A DNA stretch of 64,000 nt from Streptomyces tubercidicus (GTDB taxonomy: Bacteria > Actinomycetota > Actinomycetes > Streptomycetales > Streptomycetaceae). Position numbers and translations under genes: made by a program. The DNA is taken from positions 2,728,001 through 2,792,000 of the forward strand of contig NZ_CP114205.1 of assembly GCF_027497495.1 (NCBI RefSeq). Direction: 5' to 3'. Positions 52,063 through 60,585 of the stretch are shown here, in pieces. Every line of letters begins with the position of its first letter. Position 1 is the first letter of the stretch. A model generated the notes under the pieces. That model ran no database searches and was not told the DNA's origin. It was given only the letters and a program-made list of their open reading frames with translations.

Positions 52063-52800
52063 TCAGGCCGCGAGCCCCAGCGCCGCCATCCGCTTGGTGT
52101 GCGCCTCGGTGATCCGCGAGAACATCCGGCCCACCTCCGCCAGGTCGAAGCCGTCGGCCACCCCGCCCACCAGCATCGTGGAGAGCGCGTCGCGGTCCGC
52201 GACCACCCGCTGCGCCTGCGAGAGCGCCTCGCCCATCAGGCGGCGCGCCCACAGCGCGAGGCGCCCGCCGACCCGCGGCTCGGCCTCGATGGCCGCGCGC
52301 ACCTTCTCCACGGCGAACGAGGCATGCCCGGTGTCGTCCAGTACGGCCAGCACCAGATCCCGGGTGTCGGAGTCCAGCCGGGCCGCGACCTCGCGGTAGA
52401 AGTCACTGGCGATCGAGTCGCCGACATAGGCCTTGACCAGGCCCTCCAGCCAGTCCGAGGGCGCGGTCTGGCGGTGGAACTCGTCCAGGGCGGCGGCGAA
52501 CGGCTCCATCGCCTCGTTCGGCTCCGCCTCGATCTGTGCGAGCCGCTCCCGCAGCCGCTCGAAGTGGTGGAATTCGGCCGAGGCCATCTTGGCCAGCTCG
52601 GCCTTGTCGTCCATCGTGGGCGCGAGCTTGGCGTCCTCCGCCAGGCGCTCGAAGGCGGACAGCTCGCCGTAGGCGAGCGCGCCGAGCAGATCGATCACGG
52701 CGGCCCGGTACTGCGGGTCGGCGGATGCCTGCGCCCAGTCCTGGGCGGCGATCCCGGTGTGTTCTTGCGCGTCAGCCGCGGCGTTGTCAGGCGTTCCCAT
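52063..52800 (-). CDS. Ferritin-like-fold protein
   Basis: A 245-aa, almost all-helical protein of the ferritin-like superfamily (Rv3210c type). Helices carry possible carboxylate/histidine ligands: YGELSAFERLAEDAK, ASAEFHHFERL, VGDSIASDFYRE and LDDTGHASFAVEK. Relatives include MiaE-like di-iron proteins; whether metal binds here is unknown. The ATG at 52800 gives MGTPDNAAADAQ. It is divergent from the DEAD-box helicase gene, as in mycobacteria. Confidence 0.85.
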   Translation of the reverse strand: MGTPDNAAADAQEHTGIAAQDWAQASADPQYRAAVIDLLGALAYGELSAFERLAEDAKLAPTMDDKAELAKMASAEFHHFERLRERLAQIEAEPNEAMEPFAAALDEFHRQTAPSDWLEGLVKAYVGDSIASDFYREVAARLDSDTRDLVLAVLDDTGHASFAVEKVRAAIEAEPRVGGRLALWARRLMGEALSQAQRVVADRDALSTMLVGGVADGFDLAEVGRMFSRITEAHTKRMAALGLAA

Positions 52801-53237
52801 GACCGGCACAATAGCCCGCTCCGCGGCTCGGGGAAGGGCCTGGTCAGCCACGACCGTTCCCTCGTACGAACGACGGTCGTAGCCCGCGCCCGCAGGCCGG
52901 ACCGGCCGTGATGTATTCCTCACTCATACAAGCCTTCGGATAGGCACGCGATATCCGGGGTACAGTGGTATTTGGACCTGCCGAGTATCGGTGGGTCGTT
53001 CCACGAAGCGGATGCCCGGTCGGTGGCCCGATCGGCTCCAAACCGACCGCCCTCTTTTGCGGCGCGTAGCAGACATACGCACAGCAAGAGGGACACCGCT
53101 CGCGGCAGGAGTGCCTGAGCGTTGGCAGTGGTCCCGCCCCACCGGCCGCCTCAGGCCGGCCCGTACGAACTCCGTACGAAGGTGCGGTACGACCCCCTTC
53201 GCCGCCTCACGCCGCGTCTCACAGAAGAGGCAAGATT
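52801..53237. other. Divergent control region and long leader of the DEAD-box gene
   Basis: 437 bp without a gene. A TACAGT sequence near 52961 may be a -10 for the helicase gene, implying a leader of about 270 nt. The leader has three spaced GTACGA copies (53163-53192) and several GC stems. Long leaders are usual for DEAD-box mRNAs controlled by temperature or decay. Confidence 0.4.
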
Positions 53238-55598
53238 CTGTCTACATTCCGAGACCTCGGGATTTTTCCCGAGACGGCCGAGGCGCTGGAAGCCGTCGGC
53301 ATCATCTCCCCCTTTCCCATCCAGGAGCTGACGCTCCCCGTCGCCCTCTCCGGCAACGACGTCATCGGCCAGGCCAAGACCGGTACGGGCAAGACCCTCG
53401 GCTTCGGCCTCCCGCTCCTTGAGCGGGTCACGGTGCCCGTGGATGTCGAGGCGGGCCGCGCACAGCCCGAGCAGCTGACCGAGGCACCGCAGGCCCTGGT
53501 GGTCGTGCCCACCCGCGAGCTGTGCCAGCAGGTCACCAACGACCTGCTCACCGCCGGCAAGGTGCGCAACGTCCGGGTGCTGGCCATTTACGGCGGCCGG
53601 GCCTACGAGCCGCAGGTCGAGGCGCTGAAGAAGGGTGTCGACGTGGTCGTCGGCACGCCCGGCCGGCTGCTCGACCTCGCGGGCCAGCGCAAGCTCAACC
53701 TCTCCCAGGTCAAGAGCCTGGTGCTGGACGAGGCCGACGAGATGCTCGACCTGGGCTTCCTGCCCGACGTCGAGAAGATCATCCAGCTGCTGCCGGCCAA
53801 GCGCCAGACGATGCTGTTCTCCGCGACCATGCCCGGCCAGGTCATCTCGCTGGCCCGCCGCTACATGTCGCAGCCCACGCACATCCGCGCCACCGCGCCG
53901 GATGACGAGGGCCAGACCGTCCGCAACACCACCCAGCACGTCTTCCGGGCCCACTCCATGGACAAGCCGGAGATGGTCGCCCGCATCCTGCAGGCCGAGG
54001 GCCGGGGACTGGCGATGGTGTTCTGCCGTACGAAGCGGACCGCCGCCGATATCGCCGACCAGCTCGCGCGCCGCGGCTTCGCGTCCGGCGCGGTGCACGG
54101 CGACCTCGGCCAGGGCGCCCGTGAGCAGGCGCTGCGCGCCTTCCGCAACGGCAAGGTCGATGTCCTGGTCTGCACCGATGTCGCCGCCCGCGGTATCGAT
54201 GTCGAGGGTGTGACGCATGTCATCAACTACCAGTCGCCCGAGGACGAGAAGACCTACCTGCACCGCATCGGCCGTACGGGCCGCGCGGGCGCCAAGGGCA
54301 CCGCGGTCACCCTCGTCGACTGGGACGACATCCCGCGCTGGAAGCTGATCAACAAGGCGCTGGACCTGCCGTTCGACGAGCCGGAGGAGACCTACTCCAC
54401 CTCGGCGCATCTGTACGCGCAGCTCAACATCCCCGAGGGCACCAAGGGCGTGCTGCCGCGCGCCGAGCGCACCCGGGCCGGGCTGGCCGCGGAAGAGGTC
54501 GAGGACCTGGGCGAGACCGGCGGCCGTGGCCGTGGTCCCCGTAAGGGCGCCGTCGTGGAGGAGGAGCGCCCCGCGCGCACCCGTACGCCGCGGCAGCGCC
54601 GCCGTACCCGTGGTGGCGCCGCGACGGACGGCCCGGCCGACTCCGCGACGCAGACGACCGGATCGTCCGCCGCCACCGAGAGCACCGGAGGCACCGAGGG
54701 CACGGACGCCGCCGGACCGCGGCAGCCGCGCCGGCGCCGCCGGACCCGCTCCAGCCAGTCCGCTGCCGTGACGGCACCGGCCGCCGAGACGACGGGCGCC
54801 GCCGCCGAGGTGACCAAGGCCGCCACCCAGGTAGCCAAGGCTCCCGCCGAGGCGCCCAAGGCTGCCACCCGGGCATCTCAGACCCCTGTCGTGGCGACCA
54901 AGGCCAAGGCCGCCGCGGCGACCGAGGCTCCGGCGGCCGAGCCCGCCAAGCCGCGCCGTCGCCGTGCCCGGGTCGCCCGCCCGGTGGAGACCGGGAGCTT
55001 CCAGACCGTCGAGACCGCCGCACGGGCGCTCGCGGCGGAGCGCTCGGCGGCCGCCGCCGGGGCCACGGCCGTGACGGAGCCCGCCGAGGCGCCGCCCGCG
55101 CCGCGCCGCCGTAGCCGTAGCGCCGCGAAGGCCGCCGCGGAGACCGCGCCGGCCGTGGTGACGGAGACCGTCACCGAGGCCGCGGACACCGTGGCGGACG
55201 CACCGGCCAAGCCGAAGCGGACCCGTAAGACCGCCGCCGCCAAGGCCGCCGAGGCCGCGGTGGACACCGCCGAGGGCACCGTGGAGGCACCGGCCAAGCC
55301 CAAGCGGACCCGTAAGACCGCTGCCGCCAAGGCCGCCGAGGCCGTGGCGGACACCGCCGAGGGCACCGAGGCCGCTCCGGCCAAGCCCAAGCGCACGCGG
55401 AAGACCGCTGCCGCCAAGGCCGCCGAGGCCGCGGTGGAGGCCCCAGCCGCCGAGGAGGCCCCGGCCAAGCCGAAGCGCACGCGGAAGAGCGCCGCCGCCA
55501 AGCCGGCCGCGGACGCGGCGGAGGCCGCCGAGGCCAAGCCGGTGCGCCGCCGCACCCGCGCCAAGGCCGCCGTGGCCGAGGCGACACCCGAGAGCTGA
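53238..55598 (+). CDS. DEAD-box RNA helicase, RhlE/CsdA-like, with CTG start
   Basis: A 786-aa helicase. The Q motif region is FRDLGIFPETAEALE...FPIQE. Walker A is AKTGTGKT, the DEAD box is LVLDEADEMLDLGF, motif III is SAT and motif VI is HRIGRTGRAG. Residues 395-786 are a basic, Ala/Lys/Arg-rich tail with KPKRTRKTAAAKAAEA repeats, suited to RNA or DNA binding. No ATG, GTG or TTG lies in frame ahead of the Q motif; the CTG at 53238, with AGAGG 8 nt upstream, is the best start (ATT at 53235 is next). It is the counterpart of Rv3211. Confidence 0.88.
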   Translation: MSTFRDLGIFPETAEALEAVGIISPFPIQELTLPVALSGNDVIGQAKTGTGKTLGFGLPLLERVTVPVDVEAGRAQPEQLTEAPQALVVVPTRELCQQVTNDLLTAGKVRNVRVLAIYGGRAYEPQVEALKKGVDVVVGTPGRLLDLAGQRKLNLSQVKSLVLDEADEMLDLGFLPDVEKIIQLLPAKRQTMLFSATMPGQVISLARRYMSQPTHIRATAPDDEGQTVRNTTQHVFRAHSMDKPEMVARILQAEGRGLAMVFCRTKRTAADIADQLARRGFASGAVHGDLGQGAREQALRAFRNGKVDVLVCTDVAARGIDVEGVTHVINYQSPEDEKTYLHRIGRTGRAGAKGTAVTLVDWDDIPRWKLINKALDLPFDEPEETYSTSAHLYAQLNIPEGTKGVLPRAERTRAGLAAEEVEDLGETGGRGRGPRKGAVVEEERPARTRTPRQRRRTRGGAATDGPADSATQTTGSSAATESTGGTEGTDAAGPRQPRRRRRTRSSQSAAVTAPAAETTGAAAEVTKAATQVAKAPAEAPKAATRASQTPVVATKAKAAAATEAPAAEPAKPRRRRARVARPVETGSFQTVETAARALAAERSAAAAGATAVTEPAEAPPAPRRRSRSAAKAAAETAPAVVTETVTEAADTVADAPAKPKRTRKTAAAKAAEAAVDTAEGTVEAPAKPKRTRKTAAAKAAEAVADTAEGTEAAPAKPKRTRKTAAAKAAEAAVEAPAAEEAPAKPKRTRKSAAAKPAADAAEAAEAKPVRRRTRAKAAVAEATPES
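55205..55494 (+). repeat. Tandem coding repeats in the helicase tail
   Basis: Four copies of a roughly 84-90-nt unit encoding KPKRTRKTAAAKAAEA with a spacer. The DNA copies are very similar, so the copy number is likely to vary. The composition resembles histone-H1-like lysine/alanine tails. Confidence 0.85.
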
Positions 55599-55614
55599 CC
55601 CTCCCGGTCCACCA

Positions 55615-55656
55615 CCGACGACCCGGCCCCGCATCGCGCGGGTGCCGGGTCGTCGG
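55615..55656 (+). terminator. Terminator after the DEAD-box gene
   Basis: A 13-bp outer stem (CCGACGACCCGGC and its complement) encloses a second GC hairpin. It begins 17 nt past the stop codon. Confidence 0.8.
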
Positions 55657-55700
55657 CGTCCCGGCCCCGTTTCACCGCCCGGCCCGGATAACCTCACCTC

Positions 55701-56567
55701 ATGAGCAGGCCGCCTTCCCTCACACTGCCGCCGTGCGCCCGTGCGTACCGACTCGACACCGAGCGCGGCGCGTTCGCCGTACAGGACGCCCGGCCCGAGG
55801 CCGCCCCCATCGGAACCGCCCTGCTGGTGCCCGGATTCACCGGCAGCAAGGAAGACTTCCTCGCCCTGCTGGCGCCACTCGCCGCGGCCGGGTTCCGGGC
55901 AGTCGCGGTGGACGGTCGCGGCCAGCACGAATCCCCCGGCCCGCGCGATGAACTGGCATACGAACAGCGGGAGTTGGCACTGGACGTGCTGGCTCAGGCG
56001 CGAGCCGTACAGGAGCCGGACAGCGGACCGGTCCACCTGCTGGGCCACTCCCTGGGCGGGCTGATCACCCGGGCCGCCGTACTGCTGGACGCGACCCCGT
56101 TCCGTTCGCTGACCGTACTCAGCTCCGGGCCCGCGGCCATCGAGACGTCCCAGCAGGCCCGGGTACGGATGCTGATCGACGCACTCGGCCGCCTCGACAT
56201 GGAGAGCGTCTGGCGCGCGATGCGCGAACTGGATCCCCCGGAGGCGGCGGACGCGGCCACGCCACCGGAGATCGGCGCATTCCTGCACCGCCGTTGGCTG
56301 AACACCGTCCCCGAACAGCTGATCGCGACCGGCCGCCAAATGCTGACGGAGCCCGACCGGGTGGCGGACCTGGCCCGCACCGGACTGGCCACCCATGTCG
56401 TCTCCGGCGCCGTCGACTACGCCTGGCCGGTGGCCTGGATGGACGCGATGGCCGACCGCCTCTCCGCCCGCCGCACCGTCATCGAGGGCGCCGAACACTC
56501 CCCCAACGCCGAACGCCCGGAGAAGACGGCCGAGGCACTGGCGGGGTTCTGGAGCGGGGTGGGCTGA
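55701..56567 (+). CDS. Alpha/beta-fold hydrolase
   Basis: A 288-aa hydrolase. The oxyanion region is LLVPGFTGSKEDF near residue 43. The nucleophile elbow is LLGHSLGGLIT near residue 115. An acid is likely in SGAVDYAWPV, and the histidine is in EGAEHSPNAERP. No signal peptide. Substrate unknown. The ATG at 55701 lacks a good ribosome site, and the mRNA could be nearly leaderless. Confidence 0.87.
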   Translation: MSRPPSLTLPPCARAYRLDTERGAFAVQDARPEAAPIGTALLVPGFTGSKEDFLALLAPLAAAGFRAVAVDGRGQHESPGPRDELAYEQRELALDVLAQARAVQEPDSGPVHLLGHSLGGLITRAAVLLDATPFRSLTVLSSGPAAIETSQQARVRMLIDALGRLDMESVWRAMRELDPPEAADAATPPEIGAFLHRRWLNTVPEQLIATGRQMLTEPDRVADLARTGLATHVVSGAVDYAWPVAWMDAMADRLSARRTVIEGAEHSPNAERPEKTAEALAGFWSGVG

Positions 56568-56733
56568 GCGCCGGGCCGCCCGCGCCGCCGCCGGGCCACC
56601 CGCGCCGCCGCCGGTCCGGCTGGGCCGAGCGGACGGTGTCGCCAGGACAGCGGCCGGGGGTTCGGCGAGCATCGAGGGAGGTGGGCCGACGGCGGTGTCC
56701 GGTCCACAGTGGCTTCGTATGGAGGGCTCTTCC

Positions 56734-57216
56734 ATGACCGAGAATCCGGCGGCTCATCCGGCCGATGCCGAAGGCGGACCGCATGGCATCGCGCTCACCC
56801 GGACCTTCGACGCCCGTCGTGAGCTGGTCTTCGAGGCGTGGACCCGGCCCGAGCACTTCGGGTACTGGTTCGGCGGGGAGCTGGAGGTGCCGGTCGACCG
56901 GATGACGATGGATCCGCGGCCGGGCGGGGTGTGGAGTCTGGTGATGCAGACCCCGGACGGCGGGGAGCTGCCGTTCTCCGGTGTCTACCGTGAGGTCGCG
57001 CCGCCGGAGCGGCTGGAGTTCACCCTTAAGGACGCGAGCGCGCCGGACGGCATCGAGGGCGAGATCGTCCGGGTCACCCTGACCGACCTCGGGGATCACA
57101 CGGAGATGGCCTTCCGTCAGCTCGGCGGCAATCTCACCGCCGAGCAGTACCACCAGGCGGAGGCGGGCTGGTCGAGCTTCTTCGACCGCCTCACGGAGCT
57201 GCTGGCGCGGGCCTGA
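56734..57216 (+). CDS. SRPBCC/AHSA1-domain protein
   Basis: A 160-aa START-like (AHSA1) protein. Characteristic segments are LTRTFDARRELVFEAWTRPE, WFGG, DPRPGG and the C-terminal GWSSFFDRLTELL. These proteins form a hydrophobic pocket and bind small ligands; many are of unknown role. The ATG at 56734 has GGAGGG 7 nt upstream; an ATG five codons earlier is less well placed. Confidence 0.88.
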   Translation: MTENPAAHPADAEGGPHGIALTRTFDARRELVFEAWTRPEHFGYWFGGELEVPVDRMTMDPRPGGVWSLVMQTPDGGELPFSGVYREVAPPERLEFTLKDASAPDGIEGEIVRVTLTDLGDHTEMAFRQLGGNLTAEQYHQAEAGWSSFFDRLTELLARA

Positions 57217-57279
57217 GATCTGGCTCTTTCCCTTGGGCCGGGGCCCCGGCCATCCTCCAGCCGGGCGCCGGAACCCCCG

Positions 57280-58206
57280 CTAATACTGCCCCTGCACGTG
57301 ATCCCAGAAGCCGTCCCGCAGCACCCGGCGCAGGTCGGCATGGCCGCGCAGGGAGTGCCGGAGCAGCGCCTCCGACGCGGTCAGGAGTTCCTGGTCGACG
57401 GCGCCGGGCAGATAAGGGTGGCCCGGGAGGAGTCCGGCCACCCATTCGCGGCCGCGTTCCGAGAGCCACTGGGCGGCGACCTGCGCGCCGACGAAGCGGA
57501 CGTCCTCGCGGCTGGGCGCCGGGCCCTCCCCCATCGGCTGCTCGGAGAACTCGACCCCGGCCCGCCGGGTGATGTACGGCTTGCAGAACTCCAGGTCGAA
57601 GGTGCGGGCGCTGTCGACCTCCCACATCAGCGGCTCGGCCTGATTGCGGCCGCCGGAGGCTTCGATGCCCCAGAGGTGGACCCGGGCGCCGTAGCCCTGG
57701 GCCGCCTCCACCGCGGAGACCAGGTCCTCGTCGCCGCCGATCAGCACCGCGTCGCTGATCGCCCGGTGCCGGGCCAGTGACTCCAGGTCCGAGCGGATCA
57801 GGGAGTCGACGCCCTTCTGCTGGTTGTTGGCGTTGAGGTTGCCGAGCCGGACCTTCACATCGGGCAGCTCGGCGATCCGCTGCTGCTCCTGGGTGTGGAT
57901 CCGGCGGCGGGCGCCGTCGTACCAGTAGACGCGGAGCAGCCGGCTGTCCGGGAAGATCATCCGGGCCTTGTCGATAAAGGCCTCGATGATCCCTTCCGCG
58001 TCCAGGTCGAAGGCCTTGCGGTCCTCCGTCCCGGCGACCAGCCGTCCCGCCGCGGCGTAGACATAGCCCGCGTCCACGAAGGCCGCATGGGTGGACGGGG
58101 TGGTGGCGACCTCGGCGAGCACCCTGGTGAGCAGCTCATTGGTGCGCTCGATCCCCACGGCGAGCGCGGCGAGGTCGGTGGGGCCCGTGGGCTGGACGTC
58201 ATTCAT
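57280..58206 (-). CDS. NYN-domain (PIN-like) ribonuclease candidate
   Basis: A 308-aa protein. Residues 40-200 are a NYN/LabA-like domain with acidic catalytic residues in AFVDAGYVYAAAG, NQQKGVDSLIRSDL and LIGGDEDLVSAVEAA. The C-terminal 100 residues are a separate helical domain (PAPSREDVRF...RRVLRDGFWDHV). NYN domains act as metal-dependent RNases. The target is unknown. ATG at 58206 with a weak ribosome site. Confidence 0.86.
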   Translation of the reverse strand: MNDVQPTGPTDLAALAVGIERTNELLTRVLAEVATTPSTHAAFVDAGYVYAAAGRLVAGTEDRKAFDLDAEGIIEAFIDKARMIFPDSRLLRVYWYDGARRRIHTQEQQRIAELPDVKVRLGNLNANNQQKGVDSLIRSDLESLARHRAISDAVLIGGDEDLVSAVEAAQGYGARVHLWGIEASGGRNQAEPLMWEVDSARTFDLEFCKPYITRRAGVEFSEQPMGEGPAPSREDVRFVGAQVAAQWLSERGREWVAGLLPGHPYLPGAVDQELLTASEALLRHSLRGHADLRRVLRDGFWDHVQGQY

Positions 58207-58407
58207 ACGGGACCCATTGTCCGGGCGGTCACTCTGCGGGCACAACCGCTCCCCGCCCGACGTACTTAGGCCGTCGAAAATTTTCTTTAGCGTAGGGAAT
58301 GATTGCCCTGGGCAGGACGTTCTACATGAGGGAGCGCCCGGCAGCGACGCCGGGCAGCGACTGCCCAAGAGTTCTCCACAGGAGGATCAGACGAAGGGAG
58401 AAGCCGT

Positions 58408-58560
58408 ATGCGCTTCGAGATCATGCGCCTGGACGATGTCAACGGCACCGCCGTGGACAGCACCGTCGTGGACGCCGCCTCCGTCAACCGGATCGTGCAG
58501 CAGGCCGCCTCAACGGGCCAGCGCATCTACATCCGCCCGGCCGACACCGCCGTCCGCTAA
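58408..58560 (+). CDS. 50-aa conserved small protein
   Basis: MRFEIMRLDDVNGTAVDSTV... ends RIYIRPADTAVR. A GAAGGGAG ribosome site, typical codon use and a terminator 72 nt later support expression. I recall near-identical short proteins in many streptomycetes, without assigned function. The upstream AAAATTTT-containing stretch near 58280 may hold its promoter. Confidence 0.75.
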   Translation: MRFEIMRLDDVNGTAVDSTVVDAASVNRIVQQAASTGQRIYIRPADTAVR

Positions 58561-58632
58561 CCCGTTTCCGCCGCCCGACGACGCGTCGGGCCCGGCCGCC
58601 GGCCGCGAAACCGGCCGCACACCGCACGAGCA

Positions 58633-58659
58633 CCCCCGTACAGACAGGCTGTACGGGGG
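58633..58659. terminator. Hairpin between converging genes
   Basis: An 11-bp perfect stem, CCCCCGTACAG with its complement, around a 5-nt loop. It lies between the 50-aa gene and marC, so it can serve both strands. Confidence 0.75.
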
Positions 58660-58695
58660 CGCTGCGCGTTCCACGGCGGTGCGCCGCCCGCGGCG

Positions 58696-59304
58696 TCAGG
58701 ACGCCGTCCGGATCACCTGCAGAACGCCGTTGATGATCTGCTGCACGGCGAGCGCGGAGAGCATCATGCCCGCCAGCCGCGTGACCAGGACCACTCCCCC
58801 GTCCTTGATCACGCGGATGATCACCAGCGAGAACCGCATCACCAGATACAGCACCACATGGATCGCCGCGATCGCCGCCCAGACGGAGACCGTCGCGGCG
58901 ACACCGTGTGCGTGCTGCACCGCGAGGATCACCGACACGATCGCGCCGGGCCCGGCCAGCAGCGGCATCCCCAGTGGCACCAGCGCCACATTGACGTCCT
59001 TGGTCTGGGTCGGCTCCTCCGACTTCCCGGTCAGCAGGTCCAGCGCGACCAGCAGGAGCAGCAGACCGCCCGCGATCATCAGCGCGGGCGTGGAGATGTG
59101 CAGCCGCCCCAGGATCTGCCGGCCGAAGAGGCCGAAGAGGGCGATGACGCAGAAGGCGACGGCGGCCGCCTGCCAGGCCATCCGGCGCTGCACCTTGGCA
59201 GGCCGGCCGGAGGTCAGAGCCAGGAAGATCGGGGTGATACCCGGCGGATCCATGATCACGAAGAGGGTGACAAAGAGCGTACTGAAGACGGCGACGTCGA
59301 ACAC
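58696..59304 (-). CDS. MarC family integral membrane protein
   Basis: A 202-aa protein with six hydrophobic segments, typical of MarC/YchE proteins, whose function is unknown despite the name. Family landmarks are FVIMDPPGITPIFLALT near residue 15, IAGGLLLLLVALDLL and PLGMPLLAGPGAIV. The GTG at 59304 gives the family N-terminus FDVAVFSTLFVTLF, with AAGG 8 nt upstream. Confidence 0.92.
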   Translation of the reverse strand: MFDVAVFSTLFVTLFVIMDPPGITPIFLALTSGRPAKVQRRMAWQAAAVAFCVIALFGLFGRQILGRLHISTPALMIAGGLLLLLVALDLLTGKSEEPTQTKDVNVALVPLGMPLLAGPGAIVSVILAVQHAHGVAATVSVWAAIAAIHVVLYLVMRFSLVIIRVIKDGGVVLVTRLAGMMLSALAVQQIINGVLQVIRTAS

Positions 59305-59518
59305 GGTGATGGCCTTGCGAGAGGTGGTGGTACGGGATGAGCCAGGGGCCGGCGCGGCGGGCGCGGGCCCGTAAGGAGGGGGTGAGAGGACGGCGGGCAG
59401 GCTGGGGACCACGCCTGGCCCGGACGGAAACGGCCCGGTGGGGAAACGGTCCTGCGAACCGGAGGGGACCGAATCGGACCGAACCGGGGAATGTGGTGCG
59501 GCAGCCGGCCGCGGCGGG

Positions 59519-60373
59519 TCAGCCGCCGGTGCCGGGAACGGGGAAGGCGCCGGTCGCCCGGCGGACGATCTCGCCGTAGATCTCGGGGTCGGTGGTGTAT
59601 TCGCCGAGGCGACAGGTCTTACGGCTGCCGTGGTAGTCGCTGGAGCCGGTGGTCAGCAGGCCGAGGTCGGCGGCCATGGCGCGCAACCGGGCGCGGGTCG
59701 GGGCGTCGTGGTCCATGTGGTCGACCTCGATGCCGTCGAGACCGGCCGCGGCGAGTTCGGCGATCGCGCTCTCCGGTACGCAGCTGCCGCGCTTGACGGC
59801 CAGCGGATGCGCGAAGACGGTGACCCCGCCTGCGGCCTTGACCAGCCGGATCGCGTCGAACGGGTCGAGCTCGTGCTTCTCCACGTACGCCCGGCCGTCG
59901 TTGGCGAGCCACTCGGCGGTGAACGCGTCGGAGACGGAGGGGACCACGCCCAGGTCGACGAGGGCGGTGGCGATATGCGGACGGCCGACGGCACCGTCCC
60001 CGGCGATCCGGGCCACCTGCTCCCAGGTGATCGGCACACCGAGGTCCCGCAGCTTGGCGACCATGCCCTGGGCCCGCGGCACCCGGTCGTCCCGCACCAG
60101 TTCCCGCTCGCGGGCGAGTTCCGGCTCCTCGGGGTCGAAGAGGTAGGCGAGCATATGGAGGCTCACCCCGTCGAGCCGGCAGGAGAGTTCGGCGCCGGTG
60201 ATCAGCGTCAGCCCCCCGGGCAGCGCCGCCCGCGCCTCGGCGTGCCCGCCGACGGTGTCGTGGTCGGTCAGCGCGACGACGTCCAGACCGGCGGCCGCGG
60301 CATTGCGCACCAGCTCGGCGGGGGTGTCCGTACCGTCGGAGGCCGTGGAGTGGGTGTGCAGATCGATACGCAC
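59519..60373 (-). CDS. PHP-domain phosphoesterase
   Basis: A 284-aa PHP protein. Metal-binding motifs are DLHTHSTASDG at the N-terminus, ALTDHDTV, GAELSC, and HPLAVKRG and SSDYHG in the second half. The layout matches the YciV/RNase AM family, which includes 5'-3' exonucleases and nucleoside 3',5'-bisphosphate phosphatases. The exact substrate is uncertain. The GTG at 60373 has GGAG 8 nt upstream and places the metal motif at residue 4, as usual. Confidence 0.92.
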   Translation of the reverse strand: MRIDLHTHSTASDGTDTPAELVRNAAAAGLDVVALTDHDTVGGHAEARAALPGGLTLITGAELSCRLDGVSLHMLAYLFDPEEPELARERELVRDDRVPRAQGMVAKLRDLGVPITWEQVARIAGDGAVGRPHIATALVDLGVVPSVSDAFTAEWLANDGRAYVEKHELDPFDAIRLVKAAGGVTVFAHPLAVKRGSCVPESAIAELAAAGLDGIEVDHMDHDAPTRARLRAMAADLGLLTTGSSDYHGSRKTCRLGEYTTDPEIYGEIVRRATGAFPVPGTGG

Positions 60374-60550
60374 GACGCGGACTCCAGACTGCTGCGGGAC
60401 GGACGGGGGACGGGCTCCGGGAAACACCGGGTGCAGGTACACCGTAAGGGGACCTCAGAAGGATACCGGGCGGCCGGATATCCCCCCGCCCGGCCGGACG
60501 GCGCAGCGGGCCCGCCCAGGCGCGCGGCGGCCGGCGGCCCGCACCCGACG

Positions 60551-60585
60551 GTCAGCCGTCAGCCGTCAGCCGTCAGCCGTCAGCC
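60551..60585. repeat. Five perfect GTCAGCC heptamers at a gene 3' end
   Basis: The fifth unit overlaps the stop codon of the zinc-ribbon gene. On the minus strand each unit carries TGA, and the period of seven places stops in all three frames. Confidence 0.9.

Noticed and set aside
53151..56735. 1194-codon minus-strand frame over the DEAD-box and hydrolase genes
   Set aside because: It is opposite two clear genes and is a Gly/Leu/Arg-rich shadow.
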